From Bdellovibrionales bacterium (GTDB lineage Bacteria; Bdellovibrionota; Bdellovibrionia; Bdellovibrionales; UBA1609): DNA of 64,000 nucleotides. Location: assembly GCA_027459485.1 (NCBI GenBank), contig DAIDIG010000002.1, forward strand, positions 62,001 through 126,000. The letters are read 5' to 3'. This document shows positions 45,380 through 54,192 of this stretch, one piece after another. Each line of letters begins with the position of its first letter. Position 1 is the first letter of the stretch. A program made the position numbers and the translations under genes. The notes beneath the pieces are model-generated. The model was given only the letters and a program-made list of their open reading frames with translations. It made no database searches and was not told the DNA's origin.

Positions 45380-46110
45380 GGTTGGCTCCACCAGAGGCGC
45401 GGTGAATAGCTGTGGCCGACGTGTTCAATAGTTGTCGCGCAGGCCTCGTGATAAATGCCGCTCGGTTTATGCCCGACACTTTCTTGCAACTTCGATACGG
45501 CCGGCCCGAACATTTGGGCGGAAGTCATGCGGTAGTGCGCCGTTGCGGCTTGCGCGGCAGAAAAATTTTGAACCGGAAAATATTCGGGTGCGAGCCCCTC
45601 GGGCGGGACGCGCCTCACCTGAAGTTTGGGCGCGGTAATAACCGGGTTCATAGTGGCGAGTTTTTGTCGCCACTTTTCGGCATCACTTTGTATACCGTAA
45701 TTGGCGCCCGTAATGATCGCGCGTTGTTCGCGATCGAGAATCAATTGCTGGAATCTCGTCGCATCGATTTGCGCGCGAATCTCTGGCAAGGCTTCTTCGT
45801 TGCCTGATGCGGCAGCCGCCGCTTCTTCAACATCGAGCCGCTCAAGTTTGACTCTCAGTTTGCTTGCTTTTGGGTTTAGTTTCAGAAGCGCTTCGAGAGA
45901 CTTTGACAGGTTGTCTTGAAGAATCATGCCGTATTTTTCGCAAAACGAATGCGATCGCGACTCTTCTTTCACCGTCATCGCCATCGCTGCCAGACAAACC
46001 AAAACAGTCAATGCCAACGGCAGAAAAACCATCATCCCCATAAGCGCGAATCCTTGATCGTCGACTCTTCGATGTTCAATTTGAAATAGAGCTGTTTTGT
46101 GGCTGGGCAT
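45376..46110 (-). CDS. TadE/TadG-like minor pseudopilin
   Basis: The 244 residues have a basic/polar leader and then a hydrophobic helix (FALMGMMVFLPLALTVLVCL) preceded by DDQG, like the TadE/TadG entry site. A helical region (SLEALLKLNPKASKLRVKLE) and a C-terminus with one Cys follow. The start at 46110 (AAAGGACG upstream) overlaps the preceding gene by 79 bases. It is likely a membrane-anchored pilus tip or assembly factor. Confidence 0.6.
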   Translation of the reverse strand: MPSHKTALFQIEHRRVDDQGFALMGMMVFLPLALTVLVCLAAMAMTVKEESRSHSFCEKYGMILQDNLSKSLEALLKLNPKASKLRVKLERLDVEEAAAAASGNEEALPEIRAQIDATRFQQLILDREQRAIITGANYGIQSDAEKWRQKLATMNPVITAPKLQVRRVPPEGLAPEYFPVQNFSAAQAATAHYRMTSAQMFGPAVSKLQESVGHKPSGIYHEACATTIEHVGHSYSPRLWWSQP

Positions 46111-46424
46111 AACGTCCTTTCATTCGAGTTGCACCAGAGGGCATGGGCTTTAGCGGAGCGGCCGCTTCGATCGGTCTCTACGGTAAAATGCGATCTCACC
46201 AGGTGACCCCACCAGATGGGTTTTAGTTCGCTCTTGAGTGTTTGATCGCATTGTGAAATCTCGACTTCTGAGTTCTGGCGAAGCTCACATCGAAGCCGCT
46301 CGTAGAGTGCGTGCGTGACCCAAAGACGCGCGGCAATGAGCCCAACCGTGGGGATCATAATCGCAGACATCAGCGCGACAGTGCCGAGAATCACAACGGT
46401 TTCGACAAGCGTCTGGCCGCGCAT
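46032..46424 (-). CDS. TadE-like pseudopilin
   Basis: The 130 residues start MRGQTLVETVVILGTVALMS, the typical TadE-type signal (RGQ..VE before the hydrophobic helix). A Cys-containing soluble part (LRCELRQ, ISQCDQT, LWCNSNERTLCPATK) follows. Its start touches the stop of the flp gene (TGATG). It is probably a minor pilin of the Flp pilus. Confidence 0.72.
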   Translation of the reverse strand: MRGQTLVETVVILGTVALMSAIMIPTVGLIAARLWVTHALYERLRCELRQNSEVEISQCDQTLKSELKPIWWGHLVRSHFTVETDRSGRSAKAHALWCNSNERTLCPATKQLYFKLNIEESTIKDSRLWG

Positions 46425-46726
46425 CAGATGCCTCCGATCGTCCCGCCGCCGCCAGTGGCGCCCCCACCATTATGACCGCTGCTGCTGCCATGAACCGCGT
46501 CTTGCATAAAATCGCTCATGTCGCGCTTCTGATAAAGTTCGGGCGCCACCGGTTGAAACTGCACGGCCTGTTGATTGCCGCCTTGAATAGCCTTCGTAAT
46601 GTTAGCGAATTGACCGGCGACGGATTGCCCCATTAGTCGGACGATCCCCATACTGGCCACGGCAAGAAGCGCTGTGAGCAGAAGATATTCCGTTAAACTT
46701 TGGCCGCGATTATTATTGATTTTCAT
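46424..46726 (-). CDS. flp: Flp-type major pilin
   Basis: The 100 residues start MKINNNRGQSLTEYLLLTAL, the class IVb prepilin motif (G/QSLTEY with Glu5 and Tyr6 after cleavage). A hydrophobic helix (LLAVASMGIVRLMGQSVAGQ) and a Gly-rich tail (GHNGGGATGGGGTIGG) follow. The tail makes it longer than most Flp pilins (50-70). The ribosome site GGGAGGG is strong. First gene of a six-gene operon. Confidence 0.82.
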   Translation of the reverse strand: MKINNNRGQSLTEYLLLTALLAVASMGIVRLMGQSVAGQFANITKAIQGGNQQAVQFQPVAPELYQKRDMSDFMQDAVHGSSSGHNGGGATGGGGTIGGI

Positions 46727-46764
46727 TTTACCCTCCCAAGATTAATGCTTCTCAGAGTGGGTAT

Positions 46765-46780
46765 TGCAAACAACGTGCAA
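46765..46780 (-). promoter_or_regulatory. degenerate sigma-54-like element before flp
   Basis: On the minus strand TTGCACG-TTGT-TTGCA fits the consensus TTGGCACG-N4-TTGCA except for one base in the -24 GG. The predicted start near 46753 gives a 27-base leader. It is weaker than the element before cpaC. Confidence 0.35.
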
Positions 46781-46907
46781 CTCTCAAATTAAAATAGAAG
46801 AACGTTCGAAAGGAAAATTTGAAATAATATTTCCGAATCGGCGGACTTGATTCGAAATCACGGCCGGATTCGGATTAACTTTGATAGAAAATGAGAGCGT
46901 GAATTCG

Positions 46908-47741
46908 CTAGCGCTTTTTTAGGGCGCCGCTTTTCTTTTTGGCGTTGGCTTTGCCTTTGGGTTTCGGCTTGGTGCTTTTAGAAGCTTTGGCTTTTGCCGC
47001 GGCCATTTTCTTTTTAAGTGCTTGCGCCTTTAACTGCTCGGCCTTTTTCTTTTGGGCGGCCCTTTTGGCATCATTTATTGCTTTCATCTTCGCGGCCAAT
47101 GCAGCTTTTTTGGCGAGGATTTCTTGTTTCTTTTTAAGTGCTTGCGCCTTTAATTGCTCGGCCCTTTTCTTTTGGGCCGCTTTTTTGGCATCGATCATCG
47201 CCTTTTTCTTAGCGACCATCGCGGCCTTTTTCTCGGCGAGTTTACGCTTCTGCTCGGCTTTCTTGGCCTGCATTGCTTCTTTTTTCTTGAGCGCAGCCGC
47301 TTTGGCTTTTGCGCGCTCTTGTGCCATTTTAGCTTTGAGTTTTTCTTTGGCGAGCCGTGCTGTTTCACGGGCTTTTTGCCGTTCTTCGGCGGCTTTGAGC
47401 TTCGCGGCACGGGCTTCGGCACGCGCGGCTTCTCGAGCTGCTAATCGAGCGGCCTTGGCTTCAGCTTTCGCTCGAGCTTTCGCTTCGGCCTTCGCGCGAG
47501 CTTCGGCTTGAGCGGCAGCCTGGGCAGCCGCAACTTCAGCGGCACGTAAAGCCTTACGCCGTTGCATGATCTTAGTCAGAATCTCATACGCCTCGCGTTG
47601 CAGACCATTGTCATATATAAAACTATAAAAACCTTGTATCTCAGGGCTTTGGCGAAATTTTTTCGCCGTTGTCGGCATGCTCTCCGACGCTTTAAAATCG
47701 ATTGAACTGCCGTCTTTTGATAGATTTGGTTTATTGGCCAT
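46908..47741 (-). CDS. Lys/Ala-rich histone H1-like protein
   Basis: The 277 residues have a short N-terminal domain (about 15-55: SPEIQGFYSFIYDNGLQREA, then EILTKIMQRRKALR). A very long Lys/Ala/Arg-rich helical region (about 60-260) follows, with KKAEQLKAQALKKK-type units, and the C-terminus ends KKKSGALKKR. Such composition is typical of nucleoid-binding H1-like proteins; a coiled-coil is an alternative. ATG 47741 is chosen because upstream residues overlap the folD promoter. It is divergent to folD. Confidence 0.65.
   Translation of the reverse strand: MANKPNLSKDGSSIDFKASESMPTTAKKFRQSPEIQGFYSFIYDNGLQREAYEILTKIMQRRKALRAAEVAAAQAAAQAEARAKAEAKARAKAEAKAARLAAREAARAEARAAKLKAAEERQKARETARLAKEKLKAKMAQERAKAKAAALKKKEAMQAKKAEQKRKLAEKKAAMVAKKKAMIDAKKAAQKKRAEQLKAQALKKKQEILAKKAALAAKMKAINDAKRAAQKKKAEQLKAQALKKKMAAAKAKASKSTKPKPKGKANAKKKSGALKKR
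47007..47194. repeat. 120-bp-period internal duplication in the Lys/Ala-rich gene
   Basis: The stretch beginning 47007 recurs at 47127 (offset 120) with only a handful of differences over about 66 bases. It encodes the duplicated AEQLKAQALKKK unit. This suggests recent tandem expansion of the basic tail. Confidence 0.8.
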
Positions 47742-47843
47742 GAGACTCCCAAAGGCTAATGCGGGCAGACTAGAGGAGCGATTTGGCGAAGTCAAGAGCG
47801 TGAGCTGGTAGTCGTGCGAATCAGCGGCAATTGTGGAGGTTCT

Positions 47844-48686
47844 ATGATCGTTATGTCGGGTACGAAGGTTGCGGCCAAAATACGTAAGCAGATCGCGCAC
47901 GAAGCCGCCGAATTTTCAAATCGCCGCGGCCGCGCGCCGGGGCTTGCTGTCGTCATAGTGGGTGACGACCCTGCGAGCCATGTGTACGTCAAAAACAAAA
48001 TCAAGGCGTGTGACGAGGTTGGATTTCGCTCATTTCATCACCACCTCCCGACCGATACCGCTGAAACTAAAGTGATCGAACGCATACACAATTTGACGGA
48101 TGACCCGAATGTGGACGGCATGCTCGTACAACTGCCGCTGCCGAAACATTTGTCGAGTGAGCGAATCTTGGCTGCGATTTCGCCGCTCAAAGACGCCGAC
48201 GCTCTCACGATCGAAAATCAAGGTTTACTGTTCGCCGGTCGGCCGCGCGTGAAACCGTGCACTCCTGCGGGAGTGATCGAAATTCTCAAACACTACGACG
48301 TGCCGATCGCCGGGCAAAATGCCGTCGTCGTCGGTCGCAGCGCGATTGTCGGGCGCCCGATGGCCCAACTTCTTTTGATGGAAGACGCGACAGTCACGGT
48401 TGTGCATTCGAAAACGCGCGACATGCGCGCGATCACTCAATCGGCTGATATTGTCGTTGTCGCCGCCGGCAAGCCGCGATTTTTAGGGGCCGATGATTTC
48501 AAAAAAGATTCAGTGATTGTCGACGTCGGTATTCACCGTTTGTTTGACGGATTATGCGGTGACGTTCGGTTCGAAGAGTTGCGTGCATTCGCGCGAGCCG
48601 CCACCCCCGTACCTGGGGGAGTGGGCCCAATGACCATCACCATGCTTTTGCAAAATACCCTTCAGCTGGCGAAACTGCGCGGTTGA
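47844..48686 (+). CDS. folD: bifunctional methylenetetrahydrofolate dehydrogenase/cyclohydrolase FolD
   Basis: The 280 residues show VGDDPASHVYVKNKIKACDE (Tyr and Lys catalytic pair YxxxK), DGMLVQLPLPKHL and KPCTPAGVIEIL. The NADP-binding VVVGRSAIVGRPMAQLL and PVPGGVGPMTITMLLQNT are also present. It interconverts 5,10-methylene-THF and 10-formyl-THF. ATG 47844 with GGAGG upstream fits the family. It contributes to one-carbon metabolism along with the downstream gcvTH genes. Confidence 0.95.
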   Translation: MIVMSGTKVAAKIRKQIAHEAAEFSNRRGRAPGLAVVIVGDDPASHVYVKNKIKACDEVGFRSFHHHLPTDTAETKVIERIHNLTDDPNVDGMLVQLPLPKHLSSERILAAISPLKDADALTIENQGLLFAGRPRVKPCTPAGVIEILKHYDVPIAGQNAVVVGRSAIVGRPMAQLLLMEDATVTVVHSKTRDMRAITQSADIVVVAAGKPRFLGADDFKKDSVIVDVGIHRLFDGLCGDVRFEELRAFARAATPVPGGVGPMTITMLLQNTLQLAKLRG

Positions 48687-48711
48687 ACGGTTCGTTCGGC
48701 TTGCGCCCGGC

Positions 48712-50790
48712 TTACAACGAAATCTGCGCGGGCAACTCGCTATGGGGGTTTTTTAAGCGAGTCATGAACGCGCTCGATTGGGCGGGCGCCACCGAAAGCC
48801 CGTAGACCTCAGGGTGCTGACCGATCGTTTGCAGAGCGAGAAATCGCATCGTGTAGGCAACTGCTCCGCAATAAAGTCTGATCGGTACGTGCCGCCGAAT
48901 CATGTCGTCAAACGTAATATTATAACCGCCCGTCAAATTTGAAATATATGTTCGCGCGTGGGTCACAGTACCGTCACCGGCATTGTAAGCCATAATCGCA
49001 AGCGCCGGGTCTTCGTCGGGGAATAAATTCGTCAACGTCTGAATATAAAGGCTTGCCATTAAGGTGGAATTAACGAAATAGGTGCGGTCGTCAACTGGCC
49101 AATACTTTGGTGAAGATTCGACGTGAAACCCCGTGAATTGGGTGCCAAATTCTTTAATGGCGGATTTCGAGATTTCTAGGCCCGTACCGTACAGAATTTG
49201 CCACGGGCCGAGCGCCGAGCTGCCGCGAGCGGTTCGCATAGCGATATGATACGGGTTTTCGTCGTTTGTCGCGTAAGAGGTTTCTAACGCAAGCAGGTAT
49301 CCGATGTTAGGGCTCACCCCGACGAAATTTGTTATTTTGTCGATATAGGGAGCGACCGCAGGCGCGTATCTGAGAAAATCCAAAAGTGTGTAGCGATACG
49401 ATTTTGGCGATGCCGCATTTTTATCGCGGAGGCCGTCACACGTTCGCATCGGCCCTTGACCAAGGTAAGCGCGAACGAATTCGCGGACGTAATAATCATT
49501 GGCGTATCGGGCGAAGCCCAGAGTCATTTGATAGCCCTCTGGGTTTTGCGCTCGATCAGGCATCGGAAAAAGCCCATTGCCGGGCGCTTGCGATGGCGGT
49601 GGCGTCGAGGGTGGCGGCGGTGTCGAACTCTGCTGGGTCGTAGCGCTCGATGGAGTGCCTGGCGGGTTCGCAGTCGAATTATCCGAATTGTCATCGGGGG
49701 CCGGCGGCGGCGCTAGCGGAGCATTCGGCACAATGTCGGGCACTACATCCGGCTGGTTTTGCTTCGCCTCGGTAATGACAAGGCCGAGTTTTTCGTCGCT
49801 ATCTTTGCCGACCTTTTTCGCAAGGGTGATCATCGCTGTGCCGGTTTTCGGGTTATTGGCAAAGAGAGTTCCCGTCACATTCTGATCGTATGCGGACTTC
49901 ACGTTTGACACTTGGGTCGAGCCGTCTTGTGTGTCGACGAGATCGGTGTCGAGAGACAAGATGTTCTTTTTCGCCGGGTCTTGTAGCTCAATATCTGAAT
50001 ACGAAATGCCCGGCACAACGGTGACAGAGACGCGTTTCGCGGTGATTTTGCCGGCTTCGTTAGCTAAAGTCTTAAATGTTTGCACAGTGTAACCGTTAGC
50101 TGCATCGGGATTCAAATTTTGAAATTTCACCGACGGGGTTGACGTGCGATAAATAATCCCGGCTTTGGTGTTCGCACCTTTCGTGAGGACCATCACAATC
50201 TCTGAGCAGGTCACGTCCGTACAAACTAGATTTAAGCTGAGCGGGTTCTGCGCCGCTTGGGTGGGGGTCATGTCGAGCGCGAGCATCTGCTGGTTTTTTT
50301 GTTTGAGCGGCGCTCGAAAATCGACCGGCCGGGTCGAGTCGGCAAACGTAATCTGGACATCAACGTTGCTGCCCGATATTGCGACTTTAACCTTTTGAAC
50401 GGTAGCCCCGAATGAAGCGTTCGCCGACGCGCCTAATGCCGATCGCAGATAGTTCAGCAGAGTTGAGTTCCCCGCCGCCACGTACGGCAGCTTTTGTGGC
50501 GCTTGCCCGTCTTGGCTCGGGACGACTTTATAAGCGCCCGTCGTGTAGTCGGGCACTTCACCCGTCAAAGCAAAAAGCGGATCTTGAGAATCGGCGGTTG
50601 GCGCCATATCGGTAATGGTCTTATGGTAGAAGGATTTAGGCTCAAAGCCAGGCCCGCAACCGGTTAGAAAAAGCCAAGTCGAGACGGCGGCCAAAAGAAA
50701 GCCGATTTTGTAGAAAGCTAAGGGGTGATTAGGACGCTCCACGAGGTTCAATAGGTAGCAATTCAAAGGCCACGACCTTGCCAGGCTCAC
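48712..50790 (-). CDS. lytic transglycosylase (SLT-like) lipoprotein
   Basis: About 692 residues. The N-terminal hydrophobic segment ends in a lipobox LTGC. A beta-rich domain (about 60-340), a Pro/Ser/Thr linker (STPPPPSTPPPSQAPG) and a C-terminal SLT-like domain follow. The SLT part has ALETSYATNDENPYHIA, ARGSSALGPWQILYG and ALAIMAYNAGDG, the motifs of a glycan-cleaving muramidase. The start is uncertain: GTG 50790 has little ribosome-site support and GTG 50742 is an alternative. Confidence 0.8.
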   Translation of the reverse strand: MSLARSWPLNCYLLNLVERPNHPLAFYKIGFLLAAVSTWLFLTGCGPGFEPKSFYHKTITDMAPTADSQDPLFALTGEVPDYTTGAYKVVPSQDGQAPQKLPYVAAGNSTLLNYLRSALGASANASFGATVQKVKVAISGSNVDVQITFADSTRPVDFRAPLKQKNQQMLALDMTPTQAAQNPLSLNLVCTDVTCSEIVMVLTKGANTKAGIIYRTSTPSVKFQNLNPDAANGYTVQTFKTLANEAGKITAKRVSVTVVPGISYSDIELQDPAKKNILSLDTDLVDTQDGSTQVSNVKSAYDQNVTGTLFANNPKTGTAMITLAKKVGKDSDEKLGLVITEAKQNQPDVVPDIVPNAPLAPPPAPDDNSDNSTANPPGTPSSATTQQSSTPPPPSTPPPSQAPGNGLFPMPDRAQNPEGYQMTLGFARYANDYYVREFVRAYLGQGPMRTCDGLRDKNAASPKSYRYTLLDFLRYAPAVAPYIDKITNFVGVSPNIGYLLALETSYATNDENPYHIAMRTARGSSALGPWQILYGTGLEISKSAIKEFGTQFTGFHVESSPKYWPVDDRTYFVNSTLMASLYIQTLTNLFPDEDPALAIMAYNAGDGTVTHARTYISNLTGGYNITFDDMIRRHVPIRLYCGAVAYTMRFLALQTIGQHPEVYGLSVAPAQSSAFMTRLKNPHSELPAQISL

Positions 50791-50885
50791 TCGTTTAAAG
50801 TAGCCGTGACGGTCTAAATTGCGCGGTTAGACGCGTTTTTTGTCGCTTGCGACCATTTTTGTCACTGTGTTAGCTTCGATAAACT

Positions 50886-51992
50886 ATGAAGTTCACTCCT
50901 TTAAAAAGCGAGCACGAAGCGGCTCACGCCAAAATGGTGGAGTTCGCCGGTTGGTTCATGCCCGTCGAATACTTCGGCATACGAGCCGAGCACATGCACG
51001 TGCGCGAAAAAGTCGGTTTGTTCGATGTCTCTCACATGGGTGAAATCCGCGTGCGCGGCGAGCACGCGCTTGAAACATTGCAGTGGCTCACGACCAACGA
51101 CGTTTTGAAACTCACGAACGGTGCGGCTCAATATTCGCTGCTCCCCAATGAACGTGGCGGGGTTGTCGATGACATCATCGTGTACTGCATCGAAGCGAAT
51201 CGCGACTATCTCGTGTGTGTGAACGCCGCTAACGCCGCAAAAGATTGGGCGTGGTTTCAAGCAAACAATCGCGGCGCCGAATTGAAAAACGAAAGTGCGG
51301 AGTGGGGGCAAATTGCCGTTCAAGGCCCGCGCGCGGTCGAACTCGTCAATCGCCTTTTTCAAGGTGCGGCTAAAGTTCAACCGTTTCATTTTACTCCTGT
51401 ACATTTTGACGGAGCGTTGTGCTTTGCCGCGCGCACCGGCTACACCGGTGAAGACGGCTTCGAAATTTTTGTTCCGACTCGACAGGCTGTCGGCTTGTGG
51501 CGAAAACTTTTAAACGTGGGCTCGGATCTCGAAGCGCGACCGATCGGTTTGGGCGCTCGCGACACCCTTCGCACCGAAATGAAATACAGTCTGTATGGCC
51601 AAGAAATCGACGATTCGACAAACCCGTACGCGGCGGGGTTGGGTTGGGTCGTAAAGCCCGATGCGAAAGATTTTGTCGGCAAAACGACAATGCTCGAGGC
51701 GCGGGCCAAAGGCCTCAGCGAAAAGCTTGTGGGCTTTAAAATGATCGACAAAGGCATACCTCGCCACGACTATCGCGTGCTCGCGGTTGACAGTTCGCCA
51801 ATAGGCCGAGTAACAAGTGGCACTGTTTCACCTTCGCTCAACGAAAATATCGGCATCGCCTATGTGCAGGCCGAATATGCCAAGGCCGGTTCCGAGTTTA
51901 TGATCGACATCCGCGGGCGCGGGGCGAAAGCGAAAGTGGTTGAAACGCCGTTTGTGACAACGGCGCTGACGAAAAAACGTGATGTGAAATAG
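50886..51992 (+). CDS. gcvT: glycine cleavage system aminomethyltransferase (T protein)
   Basis: The 368 residues start with EAAHAKMVEFAGWFMPVEY, then VREKVGLFDVSHMGEIRVRG. The catalytic NDV region (WLTTNDVLKLTNGAAQYSLL) and GARDTLRTEMKYSLYGQEID are typical of GcvT. It transfers the methylene group from aminomethyl-lipoyl H protein to THF. It is followed by gcvH 47 bases later. Confidence 0.96.
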   Translation: MKFTPLKSEHEAAHAKMVEFAGWFMPVEYFGIRAEHMHVREKVGLFDVSHMGEIRVRGEHALETLQWLTTNDVLKLTNGAAQYSLLPNERGGVVDDIIVYCIEANRDYLVCVNAANAAKDWAWFQANNRGAELKNESAEWGQIAVQGPRAVELVNRLFQGAAKVQPFHFTPVHFDGALCFAARTGYTGEDGFEIFVPTRQAVGLWRKLLNVGSDLEARPIGLGARDTLRTEMKYSLYGQEIDDSTNPYAAGLGWVVKPDAKDFVGKTTMLEARAKGLSEKLVGFKMIDKGIPRHDYRVLAVDSSPIGRVTSGTVSPSLNENIGIAYVQAEYAKAGSEFMIDIRGRGAKAKVVETPFVTTALTKKRDVK

Positions 51993-52039
51993 GCTGCGGC
52001 TCGAATGAAATAGGCTGGCTCTAAAAGGAGAATTGAGAG

Positions 52040-52432
52040 ATGGCAAACTACACAATCCCCGAAGAAAACTACTACACGAAAGATCACGAGTGGGCGTCGG
52101 TTGACGAAAATATGTGCACTGTCGGTGTCACTGAATACGCGCAAGATTCGCTCGGCGAAGTGGTGTATGTGGAGCTCCCCGAGACGGGTCAGAAGGTGAC
52201 ACAAGGCGAGCCGTTCGGTGTGGTTGAAAGCGTGAAAGCGGTGAGCGATTTGGTCTCGCCGGTTTCGGGCACAGTTGTTGAAGTGAATGAAGGAGTGATG
52301 GAAGACCCCGGCGTCATCAACGACGACGCCATGAACGAAGGGTGGCTCGTGCGCATCGAGATGGACTCCGAGAAAGAACTCGCCAATCTCATGCGCGCTC
52401 CCGATTATCGAAAACTGATTGGTGGTAAGTGA
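52040..52432 (+). CDS. gcvH: glycine cleavage system H protein
   Basis: The 130 residues carry the lipoylation Lys66 in VVESVKAVSDLVSPVSG. The pattern HEWASVDENMCTVGVTEYAQ is typical. The ribosome site AAGGAG is good. gcvP is not found behind it; a tRNA and an apparent mobile element follow instead. Confidence 0.96.
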   Translation: MANYTIPEENYYTKDHEWASVDENMCTVGVTEYAQDSLGEVVYVELPETGQKVTQGEPFGVVESVKAVSDLVSPVSGTVVEVNEGVMEDPGVINDDAMNEGWLVRIEMDSEKELANLMRAPDYRKLIGGK

Positions 52433-52452
52433 TTTAGAACACGCCGAAATAT

Positions 52453-52537
52453 GCCCGGGTGGTGGAATTGGCAGACACGCTAGACTTAGGATCTAGTGCC
52501 GAAAGGTGTGCAGGTTCAAGTCCTGTCCCGGGTACCA
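52453..52537 (+). tRNA. tRNA-Leu (anticodon UAG)
   Basis: The acceptor stem GCCCGGG pairs with CCCGGGT (52527-52533). The anticodon stem CTAGA/TCTAG encloses loop CTTAGGA with anticodon TAG at 52487-52489. A class II variable arm and the T arm CAGG-TTCAAGT-CCTG follow. The 3' CCA is encoded (52535-52537). The last 22 bases also encode, antisense, the end of the recombinase gene. Confidence 0.95.
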
Positions 52538-54192
52538 AATGTCAAGCAAGAAGAACTGAAATCCCCTGATAGTTTATTTTTCGCTGCGACGTGTGTGGGC
52601 CGAGCGCCGGCCGCAAGGGCCAGCGCTCGTTTGTAGTGATCTTCGTCGACGATAAAGTGAATTTTGACTGAATCGACGCCAAGTTCGATTTTATCAATGA
52701 AATTTTTAACAAGCCGTTTACGTTGAACGACGTCGGCGGAGTGATCGATAAACTGTCGATAGTGTTTGGCGAAAGATTCGAACGTATCGAGGCCAACAAT
52801 CCGGTCATAAGCGTTTTTGCCTTCCGTCTTTAGGTTTTTAAGCTGAAGCTCGTGGTCGTCTTTTAACGCTTGAAGCTTTTCCATCTGCTTATAGATCGGT
52901 GCCGCTGAAACGGATTTCGGGAGTTCGGCGAGGCGCTCTGAAAGAACGTCGATCTGACTTTCAATGCTCATGATCTTCACCTTAATTCGCTCGATATCTT
53001 TGCGCTCAGGATTTTGCTCATGATGTTTTCTGACTTTTACGAGAAGAGCTTTCATGGCGGCAGGGTCGGTCATGAATTCCGAAATCTTGCTCCAAACGAG
53101 AGGCTCAAGCTTCTTGGCTGGGATTCGGTGCGGTTCGCAGTGAAATCTCTTTTTCGTCAAAGCCGAATCTTTTTTGGAAGCCCACGAGTGCTCATAATAG
53201 CCGACTTTAGTGGTATTGCCGGTCGCGGATTTGCCGACCATATTTTGGTGACAGGTTTGGCAGACGGTTACTCCTGAAAGAGTGTACGGCAGCTTGTATT
53301 GCCTATGCAGCTTATACCCGCTCCGATTCTTATCGAGTATTTTGCCGACGAGCCTAAAAGTCGTTTCGTCGATGATCGGCGGCCAAGCCGCTTTAACCTC
53401 TTTCACCTCATCTTTGTGCTTGTAGCATTTAACACCGGTGTAGGATTTCAAGCGCAAAATATTGAGCAGGCTTTCGACCGTGAATATGCCCGACCGTTTA
53501 AAGTTGCCGCCGCCCTGTCGACGCCGGGTGAAAACGTAGCCGTTGTCGTTGAGCCACCGTGCTGCGTGAGATAGACATCCCTCGCGCTGAATCGCAACGA
53601 ATGCCGCCCGCACAGTTTTGGCCGCCTCTTCGTCGATATCTAAATAGCCGGGGCGCCCTTCTATCAGTTTATAACCGAACGGAACCGACCCGCCGTTAAA
53701 GAGACCGCGCGCCGAGCGAGCTAAAAAGTTCGCCTGAACGCGTTCAGAGGTTTGTCGTCGTTCAAATTGGGCAAGATTCATCAGCTGAAATAGCACAAGC
53801 TCGCCGGCGGCGTTCGTGGTGTCGAAGTCTTCACGAAGGCTCGTGAACTGGCAACCGTGCTCGCGCATCATGTCCCACATTTCAATAAAGTCGCGGGTGT
53901 TGCGCGAGAGCCGTGAGAGTTCAGTGACCATCACAAGGTCGATCTCTTTGGCACGAATAGCCGCCAGCAGTTCTTGAAGCTTCGGCCGCTTCATGTTCTT
54001 TGCCGATATGCCCGCGTCGATATAGACGCCCTTTATTTCGCCGAAGTTGTAATGGCTGTTTTTGTAAGTGACGGCATGTCGCAGTCGATCTTCTTGATTA
54101 CGTATCGAACCTTCGGGGTTCTCGGCTTGCTCTTCGGTACTTACGCGAATATAGAGCGCGATCTTAAACGGTTGTTTGCTTTTTAACGACAT
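52516..54192 (-). CDS. large serine recombinase (integrase) ending inside tRNA-Leu
   Basis: The 558-residue protein has an N-terminal resolvase domain (ALYIRVSTEEQ, Ser18 nucleophile; SRLSRNTRDFIEMWD; FERRQTSERVQ) and a recombinase domain (VPFGYKLIEGRPGYLDIDEE). A zinc-ribbon-like segment (CQTCHQNMVGKS) and a coiled coil with YKQMEKLQALKDDHELQLKN follow. Such enzymes integrate mobile elements. The last codons (FGTRDRT) and stop TGA at 52516-52518 lie inside the tRNA 3' end, so the gene sits exactly at an element end. ATG 54192 overlaps the stop of a 65-residue ORF. Confidence 0.92.
   Translation of the reverse strand: MSLKSKQPFKIALYIRVSTEEQAENPEGSIRNQEDRLRHAVTYKNSHYNFGEIKGVYIDAGISAKNMKRPKLQELLAAIRAKEIDLVMVTELSRLSRNTRDFIEMWDMMREHGCQFTSLREDFDTTNAAGELVLFQLMNLAQFERRQTSERVQANFLARSARGLFNGGSVPFGYKLIEGRPGYLDIDEEAAKTVRAAFVAIQREGCLSHAARWLNDNGYVFTRRRQGGGNFKRSGIFTVESLLNILRLKSYTGVKCYKHKDEVKEVKAAWPPIIDETTFRLVGKILDKNRSGYKLHRQYKLPYTLSGVTVCQTCHQNMVGKSATGNTTKVGYYEHSWASKKDSALTKKRFHCEPHRIPAKKLEPLVWSKISEFMTDPAAMKALLVKVRKHHEQNPERKDIERIKVKIMSIESQIDVLSERLAELPKSVSAAPIYKQMEKLQALKDDHELQLKNLKTEGKNAYDRIVGLDTFESFAKHYRQFIDHSADVVQRKRLVKNFIDKIELGVDSVKIHFIVDEDHYKRALALAAGARPTHVAAKNKLSGDFSSSCLTFGTRDRT

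Noticed and set aside
46939-47511. Long plus-strand open frame antisense to the Lys/Ala-rich gene
   Set aside because: Its Ala/Phe/Ser-rich translation mirrors Lys/Ala codons, and it has no start context.
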